Positions 38,728 to 47,362 of a stretch of 64,000 nucleotides of DNA are shown here, piece by piece. The notes beneath the pieces were generated by a model that made no database searches, was not told the DNA's origin, and saw only the letters and a list, made by a program, of their open reading frames with translations. The first letter of the stretch is position 1; the number at the start of each line of letters is the position of its first letter. The stretch comes from JBCDCY01 sp039180875 (GTDB lineage: Bacteria > Pseudomonadota > Alphaproteobacteria > Rhodobacterales > Rhodobacteraceae), in assembly GCA_039180875.1 (NCBI GenBank), contig JBCDCY010000013.1, positions 52,293 to 116,292 of the forward strand, in the 5' to 3' direction. The position numbers were made by a program, and so were the translations under genes.

Positions 38728-41689
38728 TCTGGCGGCTCCCCTCCGGATCGTAGAATACCGGGTCGGCGATGCGGGCGCGGATCGTCCGGCCGCCCTCCAC
38801 CGGGAAGGTCAGCCAGTCGCCCATCCGCCGCCGCCCGCCGCGGATCAACCCCATGGCGATGGAGCGCCCGAGGGTCGGGGAGAAATAGGTGGAAGTGACG
38901 TGCCCGATGGTGCGGGCGACGCCCGGGCGCAGTTCCCCCTCCGCCGCATGGGCGCCGTCGGGCAGCACCTGTTGGGGGTCCTCCGTCAGCAGGCCCACCA
39001 GGTGCAGCCGGTCGGGATGGCTGAGATCGGCGCGTTGCATCGCCCGGCGGCCGATGAAATCGTCCTTCTTCTTCGACACGGCCCAGGAGAGGCCGAGGTC
39101 GTGGGGCGTCACCGTGCCGTCGGTCTCATCCCCGATCATGATGAAGCCCTTCTCGGCCCGCATGACGTGCAGCGCCTCGGTGCCGTAGGGCGTGATGCCG
39201 TGCGCCGCGCCGGCGCCTCGGACCGCGTCCCAGAACGCCTGGCCCTGGCCCGCCGGCACCGCAACTTCGTAGGAAAGCTCGCCGGAGAAGGAGATGCGGA
39301 AAACTCGTGCCGGGATCCCGCCGAGCATGCCCTCGGCCCAGCCCATGAACGGCAGCGCCTCGGCCGAGAGGTCGATGTCGCCGCCGAGGGCCGCTAGCAC
39401 CTCCCGGGCCTTCGGGCCGACCACGGCGACCTGGGCATATTGCTCGGTCAGGTTGGCGGTGAAGACCTTTAGATCCCACCACTCCGTCTGCAGCCACTCC
39501 TCCATCCAGGCATGTACCCGGTCTGAGCCGCCGGTGGTGGTGTGACAAAGGAAGCTGTCGTCGGAGAGCCGCGCCACCACGCCGTCGTCGAACAGAAAGC
39601 CGTTCTCCGTGCACATCAGGCCGTAGCGGCAGCGCCCGACCTTCAGCGTCGACATCATGTTGGTGTAGACGAGGTCGAGGAAGCGCCCGGCATCCGGCCC
39701 CGTCACCAGGATCTTGCCGAGGGTGGAGGCGTCGAGCATGCCGACCCCCCGCCGGGTCGCCAGGATCTCCCGCGCCACCGCTGCCGCGGTCGTCTCGCCC
39801 GCCCGGCGATAGGTATAGGGGCGGCGCCAATCCGCCACCGGCTCCCACACCGCGCCGTTGGCATCATGCCATTCGTCCATCGCGGTTTTGCGCAGTGGCT
39901 TGAAGAGCGGCCCCCGCGCCTCTCCCGCCACGGCGCCGAGGGAGATCGGCGTGTAGGGCGGGCGGAAGGTCGTGGTGCCGACCTGGGGGATCGGCAAGCC
40001 GCGCGCATCGGCCAGGATCGCCAGGCCGTTGATGTTGGAGAGTTTGCCCTGGTCCGTCGCCATGCCGAGCGTGGTGTAGCGCTTGGCATGCTCGACATTG
40101 GCAAAGCCCTCCTGCGCCGCGAGCTCCACGTCGCTCACCTTCACGTCGTTCTGGAAATCGAGGAACGCCTTGGCGCGGGTCTTTCTCGAGGCATGGGCCG
40201 GCATCAGCCAGACCGGGGCCATCGCGGCCTCCTCCGGCGCATCGACTGGGATCTCGGCCCCGGCGGCATCGGCGAGCGCCGGGCCGCTGGCGAGATGGCC
40301 GTTGGCGCTGCCGACGACGCTCACGAAGGGCGCGCCGTCATGGCCGGTGGGCGCGCGCTCTGGGTCGGGGCGGAAAGCGGCGGTCGCCTCGTCCCAGGCG
40401 AGCTTGCCGCCGGCATGGGACCAGAGGTGCACCGCCGGCGACCAGCCGCCCGACATGGCGACCACGTCGCAATGCACCGACTCCTCGATCAGCCCGTCGC
40501 CCGTATGGCCGCAGAGATCGACCGAGATCACCTCGTTCAAGCCCTGGATGCCGGCGATCGCCGTGCCCTCGGCGATCCGGAGGCCGCGGGCCCGCGCCTC
40601 CGCCGGCAGGGCGCCCTCGACCTTGGGCCGGGCGTCGCAGATCAGCGGCACGGCGAGGCCTGCGTCGTGGAGCGCCAGGGCGGTGCGGTAGGCGTCGTCG
40701 TTGTTGGTCACGACCAGCGTGCGCTCACCCGCCGCGACGCCCCAAAGCTGTAGGTAGTCGCGCACTGCGGAGGCGAGCATCACGCCGGGCTTGTCGTTCC
40801 CGGCGAAGGAGAGCGGCCGCTCGATCGCGCCGGTCGCCACGATCACCTCACCCGCCCGGATGCGCCACAGGCGGTGGCGCGGGGCGTCGGCCCCGGGGGC
40901 ATGGTCGCTCACCCGCTCCAGCGCCAGGGCATAGCCGTGGTCGTAGAGCCCCGCGACCATGGTGCGATTGCGGAGCGTCACGTTGGGCTGGGCCGAGAGC
41001 GCGCCGACGGTGGCCTCCACCCACTCCGTCCCTGGCGTTCCGTCGATGGCGATGGGGTCCGACAGCAGCCGCCCGCCCCAATGCCCCGATTGCTCCAGGA
41101 GCATCACACGCGACCCGTCCGCCGCCGCGCGCTGGGCCGCCGCGAGGCCCGCCATCCCGCCGCCCACCACCAGCACATCGGTCATGGCGTAGAGATATTC
41201 GTAACGGTCGGCGTCGCCTTCGCTCGGCGCCCGGCCGAGACCTGCCGATTGCCGGATCACCGGCTCGAACAGATGCTTCCAGGCGGCGCGGGGCTGGATG
41301 AAGGTCTTGTAGTAGAAGCCCGCCGGCAAGAAGCGCGCGAGGGCCGCGTTCACCTGCCCGATATCGAAGGCGAGGCTCGGCCAGTGGTTCTGGCTGATGG
41401 CCTCCAGCCCGTCGAAGAGCTCGGTGACGGTGGCCCGCTGGTTCGGCTCGAACCGGGCGCCGGTGCCGAGGCCCATCAGCGCGTTCGGCTCCTCCGCGCC
41501 GCTGGCCACGACGCTGCGCGGTCGGTGGTACTTGAAGGACCGGCCGAGCAGGCGTCTGCCGTTGGCCAACAGGGCCGAGGCCAGCGTGTCGCCGGGATGC
41601 CCCGTCAAGGTCTCGCCGTTGAAGCGGAAGGTCAGGGTCTCGGACCGGTCGAGCAACCGGCCGCCCTCGGCCAGGCGGGTGGGTTTCAT
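38720..41689 (-). CDS. soxA: Sarcosine oxidase alpha subunit
   Basis: A 989-residue subunit. N-terminal residues about 18-100 form the ferredoxin-like 2Fe-2S-fold module (FNGETLTGHPGDTLASALLA). Then comes an NAD-binding Rossmann domain (VLVVGGGMAGLAAAQRAA, about 173-190) and, from about 600, a GcvT-type tetrahydrofolate domain (RRGVGMLDASTLGKILVTGPDAG onward). SoxA binds NAD and folate while SoxB carries the FAD. The gene starts 100 bases after soxD, the only real gap in the operon, and that gap contains two hairpins. Confidence 0.95.
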   Translation of the reverse strand: MKPTRLAEGGRLLDRSETLTFRFNGETLTGHPGDTLASALLANGRRLLGRSFKYHRPRSVVASGAEEPNALMGLGTGARFEPNQRATVTELFDGLEAISQNHWPSLAFDIGQVNAALARFLPAGFYYKTFIQPRAAWKHLFEPVIRQSAGLGRAPSEGDADRYEYLYAMTDVLVVGGGMAGLAAAQRAAADGSRVMLLEQSGHWGGRLLSDPIAIDGTPGTEWVEATVGALSAQPNVTLRNRTMVAGLYDHGYALALERVSDHAPGADAPRHRLWRIRAGEVIVATGAIERPLSFAGNDKPGVMLASAVRDYLQLWGVAAGERTLVVTNNDDAYRTALALHDAGLAVPLICDARPKVEGALPAEARARGLRIAEGTAIAGIQGLNEVISVDLCGHTGDGLIEESVHCDVVAMSGGWSPAVHLWSHAGGKLAWDEATAAFRPDPERAPTGHDGAPFVSVVGSANGHLASGPALADAAGAEIPVDAPEEAAMAPVWLMPAHASRKTRAKAFLDFQNDVKVSDVELAAQEGFANVEHAKRYTTLGMATDQGKLSNINGLAILADARGLPIPQVGTTTFRPPYTPISLGAVAGEARGPLFKPLRKTAMDEWHDANGAVWEPVADWRRPYTYRRAGETTAAAVAREILATRRGVGMLDASTLGKILVTGPDAGRFLDLVYTNMMSTLKVGRCRYGLMCTENGFLFDDGVVARLSDDSFLCHTTTGGSDRVHAWMEEWLQTEWWDLKVFTANLTEQYAQVAVVGPKAREVLAALGGDIDLSAEALPFMGWAEGMLGGIPARVFRISFSGELSYEVAVPAGQGQAFWDAVRGAGAAHGITPYGTEALHVMRAEKGFIMIGDETDGTVTPHDLGLSWAVSKKKDDFIGRRAMQRADLSHPDRLHLVGLLTEDPQQVLPDGAHAAEGELRPGVARTIGHVTSTYFSPTLGRSIAMGLIRGGRRRMGDWLTFPVEGGRTIRARIADPVFYDPEGSRQNV

Positions 41690-41700
41690 CGGAGGTTCCT

Positions 41701-41749
41701 CCGGTGCGCTAGCACCGGATCGCGCCCACCCTCGGGTCCGGCGCGATCC
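41701..41749 (-). promoter_or_regulatory. Two overlapping hairpins between soxD and soxA
   Basis: CCGGTGC-gcta-GCACCGG (41701-41718) and GGATCGCGCC / GGCGCGATCC (41717-41726 and 41740-41749, 13-base loop) share two bases and so compete. They begin just upstream of the soxA start at 41689. They may set soxA level relative to soxD by partial termination, RNA processing or translation control. Confidence 0.5.
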
Positions 41750-41789
41750 TCAGCTTTGAGAAGCGAGGGTGTAGGGTCCCTAGCGCTCA

Positions 41790-42110
41790 TCATGCCGCCC
41801 ACCGCCAATCGGGGTGACGGGCCTGGATGCGGGCGACGATCTCGGCGGGTGGCTCCAGCGTCTGGGCGGGGTAGCTGCCGAAGACCTCGAGCGTCGCGGT
41901 GTCACGGGCCACGTGGAACCACTTGCCGCAGCCGAAGACGTGGCGCCAGCGCTCGATATGCACGCCCTTGGGGTTCTTGCGACTGAAGAGATAGTCCTCG
42001 AGCGCCTCGTCCGAGCCCTCGGCAACGCGCGTCAGATGCGCCTCGCCGCCCGGCTGGAACTCCGTCTCTTCGGCGGTGACGCCGCAATAGGGGCAGGTCA
42101 GGAGCAGCAT
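41790..42110 (-). CDS. soxD: Sarcosine oxidase delta subunit
   Basis: A 106-residue zinc-binding subunit. It starts MLLLTCPYCGVTAEETEF, giving C6 and C9, and later HVFGCGKWFHVARDT supplies the remaining zinc ligands, the classical SoxD layout. It stabilises the oxidase. The ATG at 42110 lies 7 bases after the stop of the membrane-protein gene; the longer frame to 42152 is rejected because it overlaps that gene and is not family-like. Confidence 0.93.
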   Translation of the reverse strand: MLLLTCPYCGVTAEETEFQPGGEAHLTRVAEGSDEALEDYLFSRKNPKGVHIERWRHVFGCGKWFHVARDTATLEVFGSYPAQTLEPPAEIVARIQARHPDWRWAA

Positions 42111-42117
42111 GGGTTGG

Positions 42118-42561
42118 CTATCCGTGCAGCGAACGTACCAGCATGGCGCCAAAGCCCCATTGCAGTGTGCCGACGATGGAAAACGTCATCTCCAGCCGGT
42201 AGCTGTCGAGGCCCTTCTCGGCCGCCTTGGCCGAGAGCAGGGTCTCGAAACTCTCGTCGATCTGGGCTTCCAGGGCGTCTAGGTCGCGCGGGTCCTGCGG
42301 ATCCTCCCGCCGAAGCCGTTTGAGATAGCGCCAGGTCTGGCGCATCTGGGTCTCGACCAGGCTGTCCCAATAGCGCCGCTCCTCGGCCAGTCGAAACCGG
42401 TCGGTGAGGAAGATCGCAAAGCCGAGCGCCAGGGCAAAGGCGCCCATGGCCGAAAACACGTTCGCCCAGCCGAACCCGAGGGCGCCGAGGGAGACCGCCA
42501 CCCAAACGAGAAAAGCCAACAACTCTCGCCAGCGCTGGCCCGAGAGCAGATATCGCAGCAT
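42118..42561 (-). CDS. Uncharacterised membrane protein inside the sarcosine oxidase operon
   Basis: A 147-residue protein with two adjacent N-terminal membrane helices (about 13-31 and 34-52), a long charged helical segment (about 57-118, ERRYWDSLVETQMRQTWRYLKR and after) likely to form a coiled coil, and a third helix (about 126-143). It sits between soxB and soxD with gaps of 15 and 7 bases, so it is translated as part of the operon. Published sox operons are soxBDAG without it as far as I know. Anchoring or regulating the soluble oxidase is an inference; I do not recognise the family. Confidence 0.75.
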   Translation of the reverse strand: MLRYLLSGQRWRELLAFLVWVAVSLGALGFGWANVFSAMGAFALALGFAIFLTDRFRLAEERRYWDSLVETQMRQTWRYLKRLRREDPQDPRDLDALEAQIDESFETLLSAKAAEKGLDSYRLEMTFSIVGTLQWGFGAMLVRSLHG

Positions 42562-42576
42562 CCCCGATCGCCATCC

Positions 42577-43824
42577 CTAATGCGCCACCGCGGCTGCGAC
42601 GCTTTCGTCGATCATCCGCCCCTCGCGGAACCGCGCGAGGGAGAAGGGATCGGCCAGCGGATCCTCGCCCCTTGCGATCAGGCCGGCCGTGGCCCAACCC
42701 GAGCCCGGGATCGCCTTGAACCCGCCCGTGCCCCAGCCGCAGTTGATGAAGATCCCCGGCACCGGCGTCTTCGAGATGATGGGGGAGCGGTCGCCGGTCA
42801 TGTCGACGATACCGCCCCATTGGCGCAGCATCTTGAGGCGGGAAAGCATCGGGAAGGTCTCGATCAGCGCTCTCACCGTCTCCTCGATATGCTGGAAACT
42901 GCCGCGCTGGGTGTAGTTGTTGAAGCCGTCCGCACCGCCGCCGATCACCATTTCGCCCTTGTCGGACTGGCTGAGATAGCCGTGCACGGTGTTGGCCATC
43001 ACCACGATGTCGAGGCAGGGCTTGATCGGTTCGGAGACCAGCGCCTGCAGCGCCACGCTTTCGACCGGCAGGCGGAAGCCCGCCATCTCCGCCAGCACGC
43101 CGGAATGACCGGCGACGACGATGCAGAGCTTCTGCGTCTTGATCGCCCCGCGCGTCGTCTGCACGCCGGTGACGCCATTCCCGTCCCGGTCGATGCCCGT
43201 CACCTCGCATTGCTCCAGGATATCGACGCCGAGGTTGGAGGCTGCGCGGGCATAGCCCCAGGCGACCGCGTCGTGGCGCGCCGTGCCGCCCCTCGGCTGC
43301 CAGAGCCCGCCGAGCACCGGGTAGCGGGGCCCGTCGAGGTTGATGATCGGCGCGAGTTTTTTGACCTGCCAGGGCGCGACCAACTCGCTCTCGATCCCGG
43401 CCAGCCGGTTGGCATGGGCCGTCCGCTTCCAGGCGCGCAGCTCATGCTCCGTCTGAGCCAGCATCAGCACGCCACGGGGGCTGAACATGATGTTGTAGTT
43501 CAGCTCCTGCGAAAGCGTCTCATAGAGGCTCCGCGCCTTCTCGTAGATCGCCATGGAGGGATCGCGGAGATAGTTCGAGCGGATGATCGTGGTGTTGCGC
43601 CCGGTATTGCCACCGCCGAGCCAGCCCTTCTCCAGCACCGCGACGTTTCGGATGCCGTGGGTCTTCGCGAGGTAGTAGGCGGTGGCGAGCCCATGCCCGC
43701 CGGCGCCCACGACGATCACGTCGTAGCTCGCCTTCGGCTCCGCCGGCGCGGCCCAGGCCCGCCGCCAGCCGCTATGGTCGCGCAATCCCTCCCGCACGAG
43801 CGAGAAGACCGAATAGCGCTGCAT
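42577..43824 (-). CDS. soxB: Sarcosine oxidase beta subunit
   Basis: A 415-residue FAD-binding subunit that carries the sarcosine oxidation site. It begins MQRYSVFSLVREGLRDHSGW and has the Rossmann motif DVIVVGAGGHGLATAYYLA (about 35-53), the family GGGNTGRNTTIIRSNYL segment, and a C-terminal GIFINCGWGTGGFKAIPGSG. The start at 43824 matches the usual SoxB N-terminus; the frame is open further but that part is not family-like. It is the first gene of the operon and diverges from ccmI across 232 bases. Confidence 0.95.
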   Translation of the reverse strand: MQRYSVFSLVREGLRDHSGWRRAWAAPAEPKASYDVIVVGAGGHGLATAYYLAKTHGIRNVAVLEKGWLGGGNTGRNTTIIRSNYLRDPSMAIYEKARSLYETLSQELNYNIMFSPRGVLMLAQTEHELRAWKRTAHANRLAGIESELVAPWQVKKLAPIINLDGPRYPVLGGLWQPRGGTARHDAVAWGYARAASNLGVDILEQCEVTGIDRDGNGVTGVQTTRGAIKTQKLCIVVAGHSGVLAEMAGFRLPVESVALQALVSEPIKPCLDIVVMANTVHGYLSQSDKGEMVIGGGADGFNNYTQRGSFQHIEETVRALIETFPMLSRLKMLRQWGGIVDMTGDRSPIISKTPVPGIFINCGWGTGGFKAIPGSGWATAGLIARGEDPLADPFSLARFREGRMIDESVAAAVAH

Positions 43825-44005
43825 GGCTTGGCTGCTCCCGTCTTGCCTGGCGCGCGCACTCTGCGCATGGGCCGGCCGACGTGCAAGGGGCCGGCTGGTG
43901 CCGCGTTGCCGCGTCTCATAGGGCCTCTGGCGGGCGTGGCGCGGGCCGGGCACGGCATGCCGGGGATCGTTCCCGACATCGCTGTGGACGGCTCTCGATT
44001 GCGAG

Positions 44006-44011
44006 TATAAT
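44006..44011 (+). promoter_or_regulatory. Perfect TATAAT box upstream of ccmI
   Basis: A consensus -10 hexamer stands out in a GC-rich gap 45 bases before the ccmI TTG. The base spacing leaves only a weak -35 candidate (TGTGGA near 43985). It points right, toward ccmI; the leftward soxB promoter was not found. Confidence 0.4.
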
Positions 44012-44056
44012 GCGCGGGCCTTACCTTTGGCGTGACGGCCAGGACAGGGGGACCGT

Positions 44057-45307
44057 TTGGGCTTTTGGCTGATCTCCGGGGCGCTGACCTTGGTCACGGT
44101 GCTGCTGCTGCTCCGCCCACTTCTGCGCGGGCGTGGGATGGCGCGGGCCCGGGCGGCCTATGATCTCGACATCTACCGCGACCAGTTGCGCGAGATCGAA
44201 AGCGATCTGGCCCGCGGCGTTGTGACGGAGGCGGAGGCGGAGACCAGTCGAGCCGAGATCTCCCGCCGGCTCCTCGCAGCGGCAGCCGAGGCGGAACGGG
44301 CGGAGGCGGCGGGGCCCGCGCCGGTCGCCGCCACTCGGTTCGCGGTGGCCGCCGTGGCGCTTCTGATGATCGGTGGCGGCTACGGCGTCTACAGCGCCAT
44401 CGGTGCCCCGGATCAGCCGGACTTGCCCCGGGCCGCGCGGTTGGCGGAGCTCGATGCCGCTTGGGCCGCGCGCCCCGATCAGGCGGCGGCGGAGGCCGAG
44501 ATGGCGGGCCGCCCTTCCCCCGGCACCCCACCCGAGGATGACCCGCGCCTTGCGGAGTACCGGGCGCTGGTCGATCAGGTCGCGGCCATCGTCGCGGAGC
44601 GGCCGAACGACCGGGACGGGCATCGCCTGCTCGCCAGTGCCCTCGCCCGTCTCGGCCGTCTGGAGGAGGCACGTGCTGCCCTTGACCGGGCGATCGTGCT
44701 GGCCGGGCCCGAGGTCACGGGGGCCGAGCTCGCCACACGGGCGGAGCTAATGATCCAGGCTGCCGGCGGCTATGTCTCGCCCGAGGCCGAGGCGGCGATC
44801 GAGGAAGCGCTGTCCGTCGATCCGGAGGAGCCGGCGGCGCGCTATTACCAGGGCCTCGCCATGGCCCAGGCCCAGCGGCCGGATCGGGCCTATGCCATCT
44901 GGCTCGCGCTCTACCGCGACAGCGGGCCGGACGCACCCTGGCTCCCGGCCCTGCGCCGCGATCTGCCCTCGGTGGCGGCCGCCATCAGCATGCCGCTGCC
45001 CGACGACATCACCACCGCGGCAACCCGACCGGGTCCAAGTGCCGCAGATATCGCAGCGGCCGAGGCCATGACGGTGGAGGAGCGGGCGGCGATGGTCCGC
45101 TCCATGGTCGAGCGCCGCGCCAGCAAGTTGGCCGAGGTCGGCGGCCCGCCGGTCGAGTGGGCCGAGCTTATCCGCGCCCTCGGTGTGTTGGAGGAGCGGG
45201 GCCGCGCCTCCGCCATCTGGCGCGAGGCGCAGGAAGTCTTCGCCGGAGATCCGGGGGCGCTGGCCCTGCTCCGCGCCGCGGCCCGCGAGGCGGAGGTGGC
45301 CAATTGA
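44057..45307 (+). CDS. ccmI: Cytochrome c biogenesis protein CcmI
   Basis: A 416-residue membrane-anchored apocytochrome c chaperone of the Ccm (system I) pathway. TM1 is residues 3-21 (FWLISGALTLVTVLLLLRP), then a leucine-zipper-like cytoplasmic loop (RAAYDLDIYRDQLREIESDL), TM2 about 94-114, and a periplasmic TPR domain (about 170-300). The TTG start at 44057 has GGGGGA upstream and the first residues match the family. Its stop overlaps the ruvX start. It serves cytochromes such as the MauG-like protein in this window. Confidence 0.92.
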   Translation: MGFWLISGALTLVTVLLLLRPLLRGRGMARARAAYDLDIYRDQLREIESDLARGVVTEAEAETSRAEISRRLLAAAAEAERAEAAGPAPVAATRFAVAAVALLMIGGGYGVYSAIGAPDQPDLPRAARLAELDAAWAARPDQAAAEAEMAGRPSPGTPPEDDPRLAEYRALVDQVAAIVAERPNDRDGHRLLASALARLGRLEEARAALDRAIVLAGPEVTGAELATRAELMIQAAGGYVSPEAEAAIEEALSVDPEEPAARYYQGLAMAQAQRPDRAYAIWLALYRDSGPDAPWLPALRRDLPSVAAAISMPLPDDITTAATRPGPSAADIAAAEAMTVEERAAMVRSMVERRASKLAEVGGPPVEWAELIRALGVLEERGRASAIWREAQEVFAGDPGALALLRAAAREAEVAN

Positions 45308-45816
45308 GCGGCGGTGCGGTCATGGCGGGGCAGGGGGGTGTGCACGACGACATCGCCGATTTCGCCGCCGCCGTGCCGGCGGTGGGGGCGCTGCTTGGCC
45401 TCGATCTGGGGACCAAGACCATCGGCATCGCGGTCTCCGACCCCGGACGGCGGATCGCCTCGCCGCTCGGCACGCTGAAGCGGGGGAAGTTCACGCGAGA
45501 CGCCGAGACCCTGCACGGCTATCTCGCGGAGCGGGCCTGTGTCGGCCTGATCCTCGGCCTGCCGCGCAACATGGACGGCTCCGAAGGGCCGCGGGCCCAG
45601 TCGACCCGGGCCTTTGCCCACAACCTCTCGGCTAAGCTCGCCCTGCCGATCGGCCTTTGGGACGAGCGCCTTTCCACCGTCGCGGCGGAGCGTGCGTTGC
45701 TTGAGGCCGACACCTCCCGCCGGCGCCGGGCCGAGGTGATCGACCATGTGGCGGCGGGCTTCATCCTGCAGGGCGCGCTCGACCGGCTCGGCCATCTGGA
45801 CGGTGTGCGGTCATGA
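45304..45816 (+). CDS. ruvX: Putative pre-16S rRNA nuclease / Holliday junction resolvase YqgF
   Basis: A 170-residue RNase H-like nuclease. The active-site strand is GLDLGTKTIGIAVSD, with GLPRNMDGSEGPRAQ and DERLSTVAAERALL following; the acidic residues D, E, D are in place. The TTG at 45304 is favoured because GGAGGTGG lies 6 bases before it and it overlaps the ccmI stop; ATG 45322 and GTG 45340 are in-frame alternatives, and the N-terminus is variable in the family. It overlaps the DUF1289 gene by 4 bases. Confidence 0.92.
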   Translation: MSGGAVMAGQGGVHDDIADFAAAVPAVGALLGLDLGTKTIGIAVSDPGRRIASPLGTLKRGKFTRDAETLHGYLAERACVGLILGLPRNMDGSEGPRAQSTRAFAHNLSAKLALPIGLWDERLSTVAAERALLEADTSRRRRAEVIDHVAAGFILQGALDRLGHLDGVRS

Positions 45817-46055
45817 GCGATGCGGTCTGGCAACGGGACGAGGTCGAAAGCCCCTGCGTGAAGATCTGCCTGATCCACCCGGAGGCGCAGATCTGTGTCG
45901 GCTGCTACCGCACCCTCGATGAGATCGCCGGCTGGGGCGGCCTCTCGCCCGAGGCGCGCCGGGCGGTGATGGCGGAGCTGCCGGGTCGGGCCGCCGCGAT
46001 GCCCGGCCGACGGGGCGGTCGACGTAGGCGCCGGGGCCGCGACGACGCGGACTAA
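45813..46055 (+). CDS. DUF1289 family small protein
   Basis: An 80-residue protein with the DUF1289 cysteine pattern CVKICLIHPEAQICVGCYRT (C15, C19, C28, C31), probably a metal site, followed by a Trp-containing helix and a very basic C-terminus (RRGGRRRRRGRDD). The function of the family is unknown; the polyarginine tail suggests nucleic acid contact. It is the last gene of the ccmI-ruvX transcript. Confidence 0.88.
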   Translation: MSDAVWQRDEVESPCVKICLIHPEAQICVGCYRTLDEIAGWGGLSPEARRAVMAELPGRAAAMPGRRGGRRRRRGRDDAD

Positions 46056-46065
46056 CGCCCGCGGA

Positions 46066-46482
46066 TCAGCCGAAACCCGCGCTGCCCTCGACCTCGCCGA
46101 ACCGGATCAGCCGGCTGTCCTCGACCGCTGCCTGGCGGTGGAAGACGATGGCCTGGTAGTCGGGGCTCGTCACCATTTGGAGGAACGCCGCGGCCGTGGG
46201 ATAGCGGGCGATGAAGCCGAGATGCCAATGCTCTGCCTCGGGCCCGACGACCACCGTCTCGGGCCGGCCGCGCCAGATGATCTCACCGCCCACGCCTGCA
46301 AAGATCGGCGCGCTCGCGGCGCTGTAGGCACCGTATGCCTCCCGCCCCGTTGCCTCTCGCCCATCCTCATACGATGCTTGCGCTTTCAGGCGTAAGAGGT
46401 TGAGCATCATCACAGGTTTGTCGCGCGGCAAACCCTTGAACGCATCGAACTGCGCCCGCGTGGGATCAATCGACCCGCTCAT
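46066..46482 (-). CDS. DUF1330 (NIPSNAP/ABM-like) family protein
   Basis: A 138-residue alpha+beta protein. MSGSIDPTRAQFDAFKGLPRDKPVMMLNLLRLKAQA, then GREAYGAYSAASAPIFAGVGGEI and FIARYPTAAAFLQMVTSPDYQAI match DUF1330-type dimeric alpha/beta barrel proteins. No catalytic role is established. It stands alone, converging on the DUF1289 gene with a 10-base gap. Confidence 0.8.
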   Translation of the reverse strand: MSGSIDPTRAQFDAFKGLPRDKPVMMLNLLRLKAQASYEDGREATGREAYGAYSAASAPIFAGVGGEIIWRGRPETVVVGPEAEHWHLGFIARYPTAAAFLQMVTSPDYQAIVFHRQAAVEDSRLIRFGEVEGSAGFG

Positions 46483-46664
46483 GCTGCCGCCCTCCCTTTC
46501 CTGCTATCCATCGCGTCTTTTCTCCTGTTTTCCGCGTCTTCTGCGCGAAATCTCCTCCTAACGCTGCGGAAGGGAATAGGCAAAGCGCCGATCCTGCTGT
46601 AATGTTGCGCGCTGGGGGCGATGGGCCGTGGGGGATACGGCCTCGCAGGAGGATGTTGAGGGGC

Positions 46665-47354
46665 ATGCGATTCGCTCACGCGGCCATTGCGATGGTCATC
46701 TGCTTTTGTGCGGTGGGGATCGCACATCAATACGCCGGAAGTCTTGCGCACGTCGAGGTGAACACGCAGCTCGTGCTGATCACCGCCGGCATTTCCGCCA
46801 TGTTCATCGCCACGTTTTTGCGGGCGATCTACGGCGCCCGCTCAAGGGCGGTTAGCGCCGTGGCCTGGACCCTGGCGGCGGCGGCCGTCGGGGCAGCCTA
46901 CACCTATCGGGACGAGGGGCGGCTCCTGTTCCAAACCATCACGGGGCAGGGCGTGCCGATCATGGTGGCGGAAGAGGCACCGCCGGGTCGGACCGAACTG
47001 CGCCGGGCCTGGGACGGGCATTACCGCGCCATCGCCGACATCAACGGCGCGGCGGTCGGTCTGCTGATCGACACCGGCGCCTCCCTGGTGCTGCTGCGGC
47101 ACGAGGATGCGGTGCGCGCCGGCGTCGATATCGAGGCGCTGGATTATCATGTGCCGGTGACCACGGCGAACGGCCGGGCGCGAATCGCCCCGATTGACCT
47201 GGCGGAGATCCGCATCGGCTCGGTCGAGATCCGCGACGTGCGCGGTGCCGTGGCCCGGCCGGGGCAGCTTCACACCAGCCTGCTCGGCATGAGCTTCATT
47301 GAGCGGTTGGAGGAGACCACCATCCGCGGCGACCGCATCATCATGCAGCAATAG
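46665..47354 (+). CDS. Membrane-anchored retropepsin-like aspartic protease (clan AA, TIGR02281-type)
   Basis: A 229-residue protein with three N-terminal helices (about 4-20, 30-50, 60-78) and a C-terminal single-domain pepsin fold. The active-site triad is in LLIDTGASLVLLRHED, and a second conserved segment is TTANGRARIAPIDLAEIRIG. Such proteases act as dimers; substrates are unknown. MRFAHAAIAM at 46665 is chosen as the start because the first helix begins there. Confidence 0.87.
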   Translation: MRFAHAAIAMVICFCAVGIAHQYAGSLAHVEVNTQLVLITAGISAMFIATFLRAIYGARSRAVSAVAWTLAAAAVGAAYTYRDEGRLLFQTITGQGVPIMVAEEAPPGRTELRRAWDGHYRAIADINGAAVGLLIDTGASLVLLRHEDAVRAGVDIEALDYHVPVTTANGRARIAPIDLAEIRIGSVEIRDVRGAVARPGQLHTSLLGMSFIERLEETTIRGDRIIMQQ

Positions 47355-47362
47355 CCGCCGGG

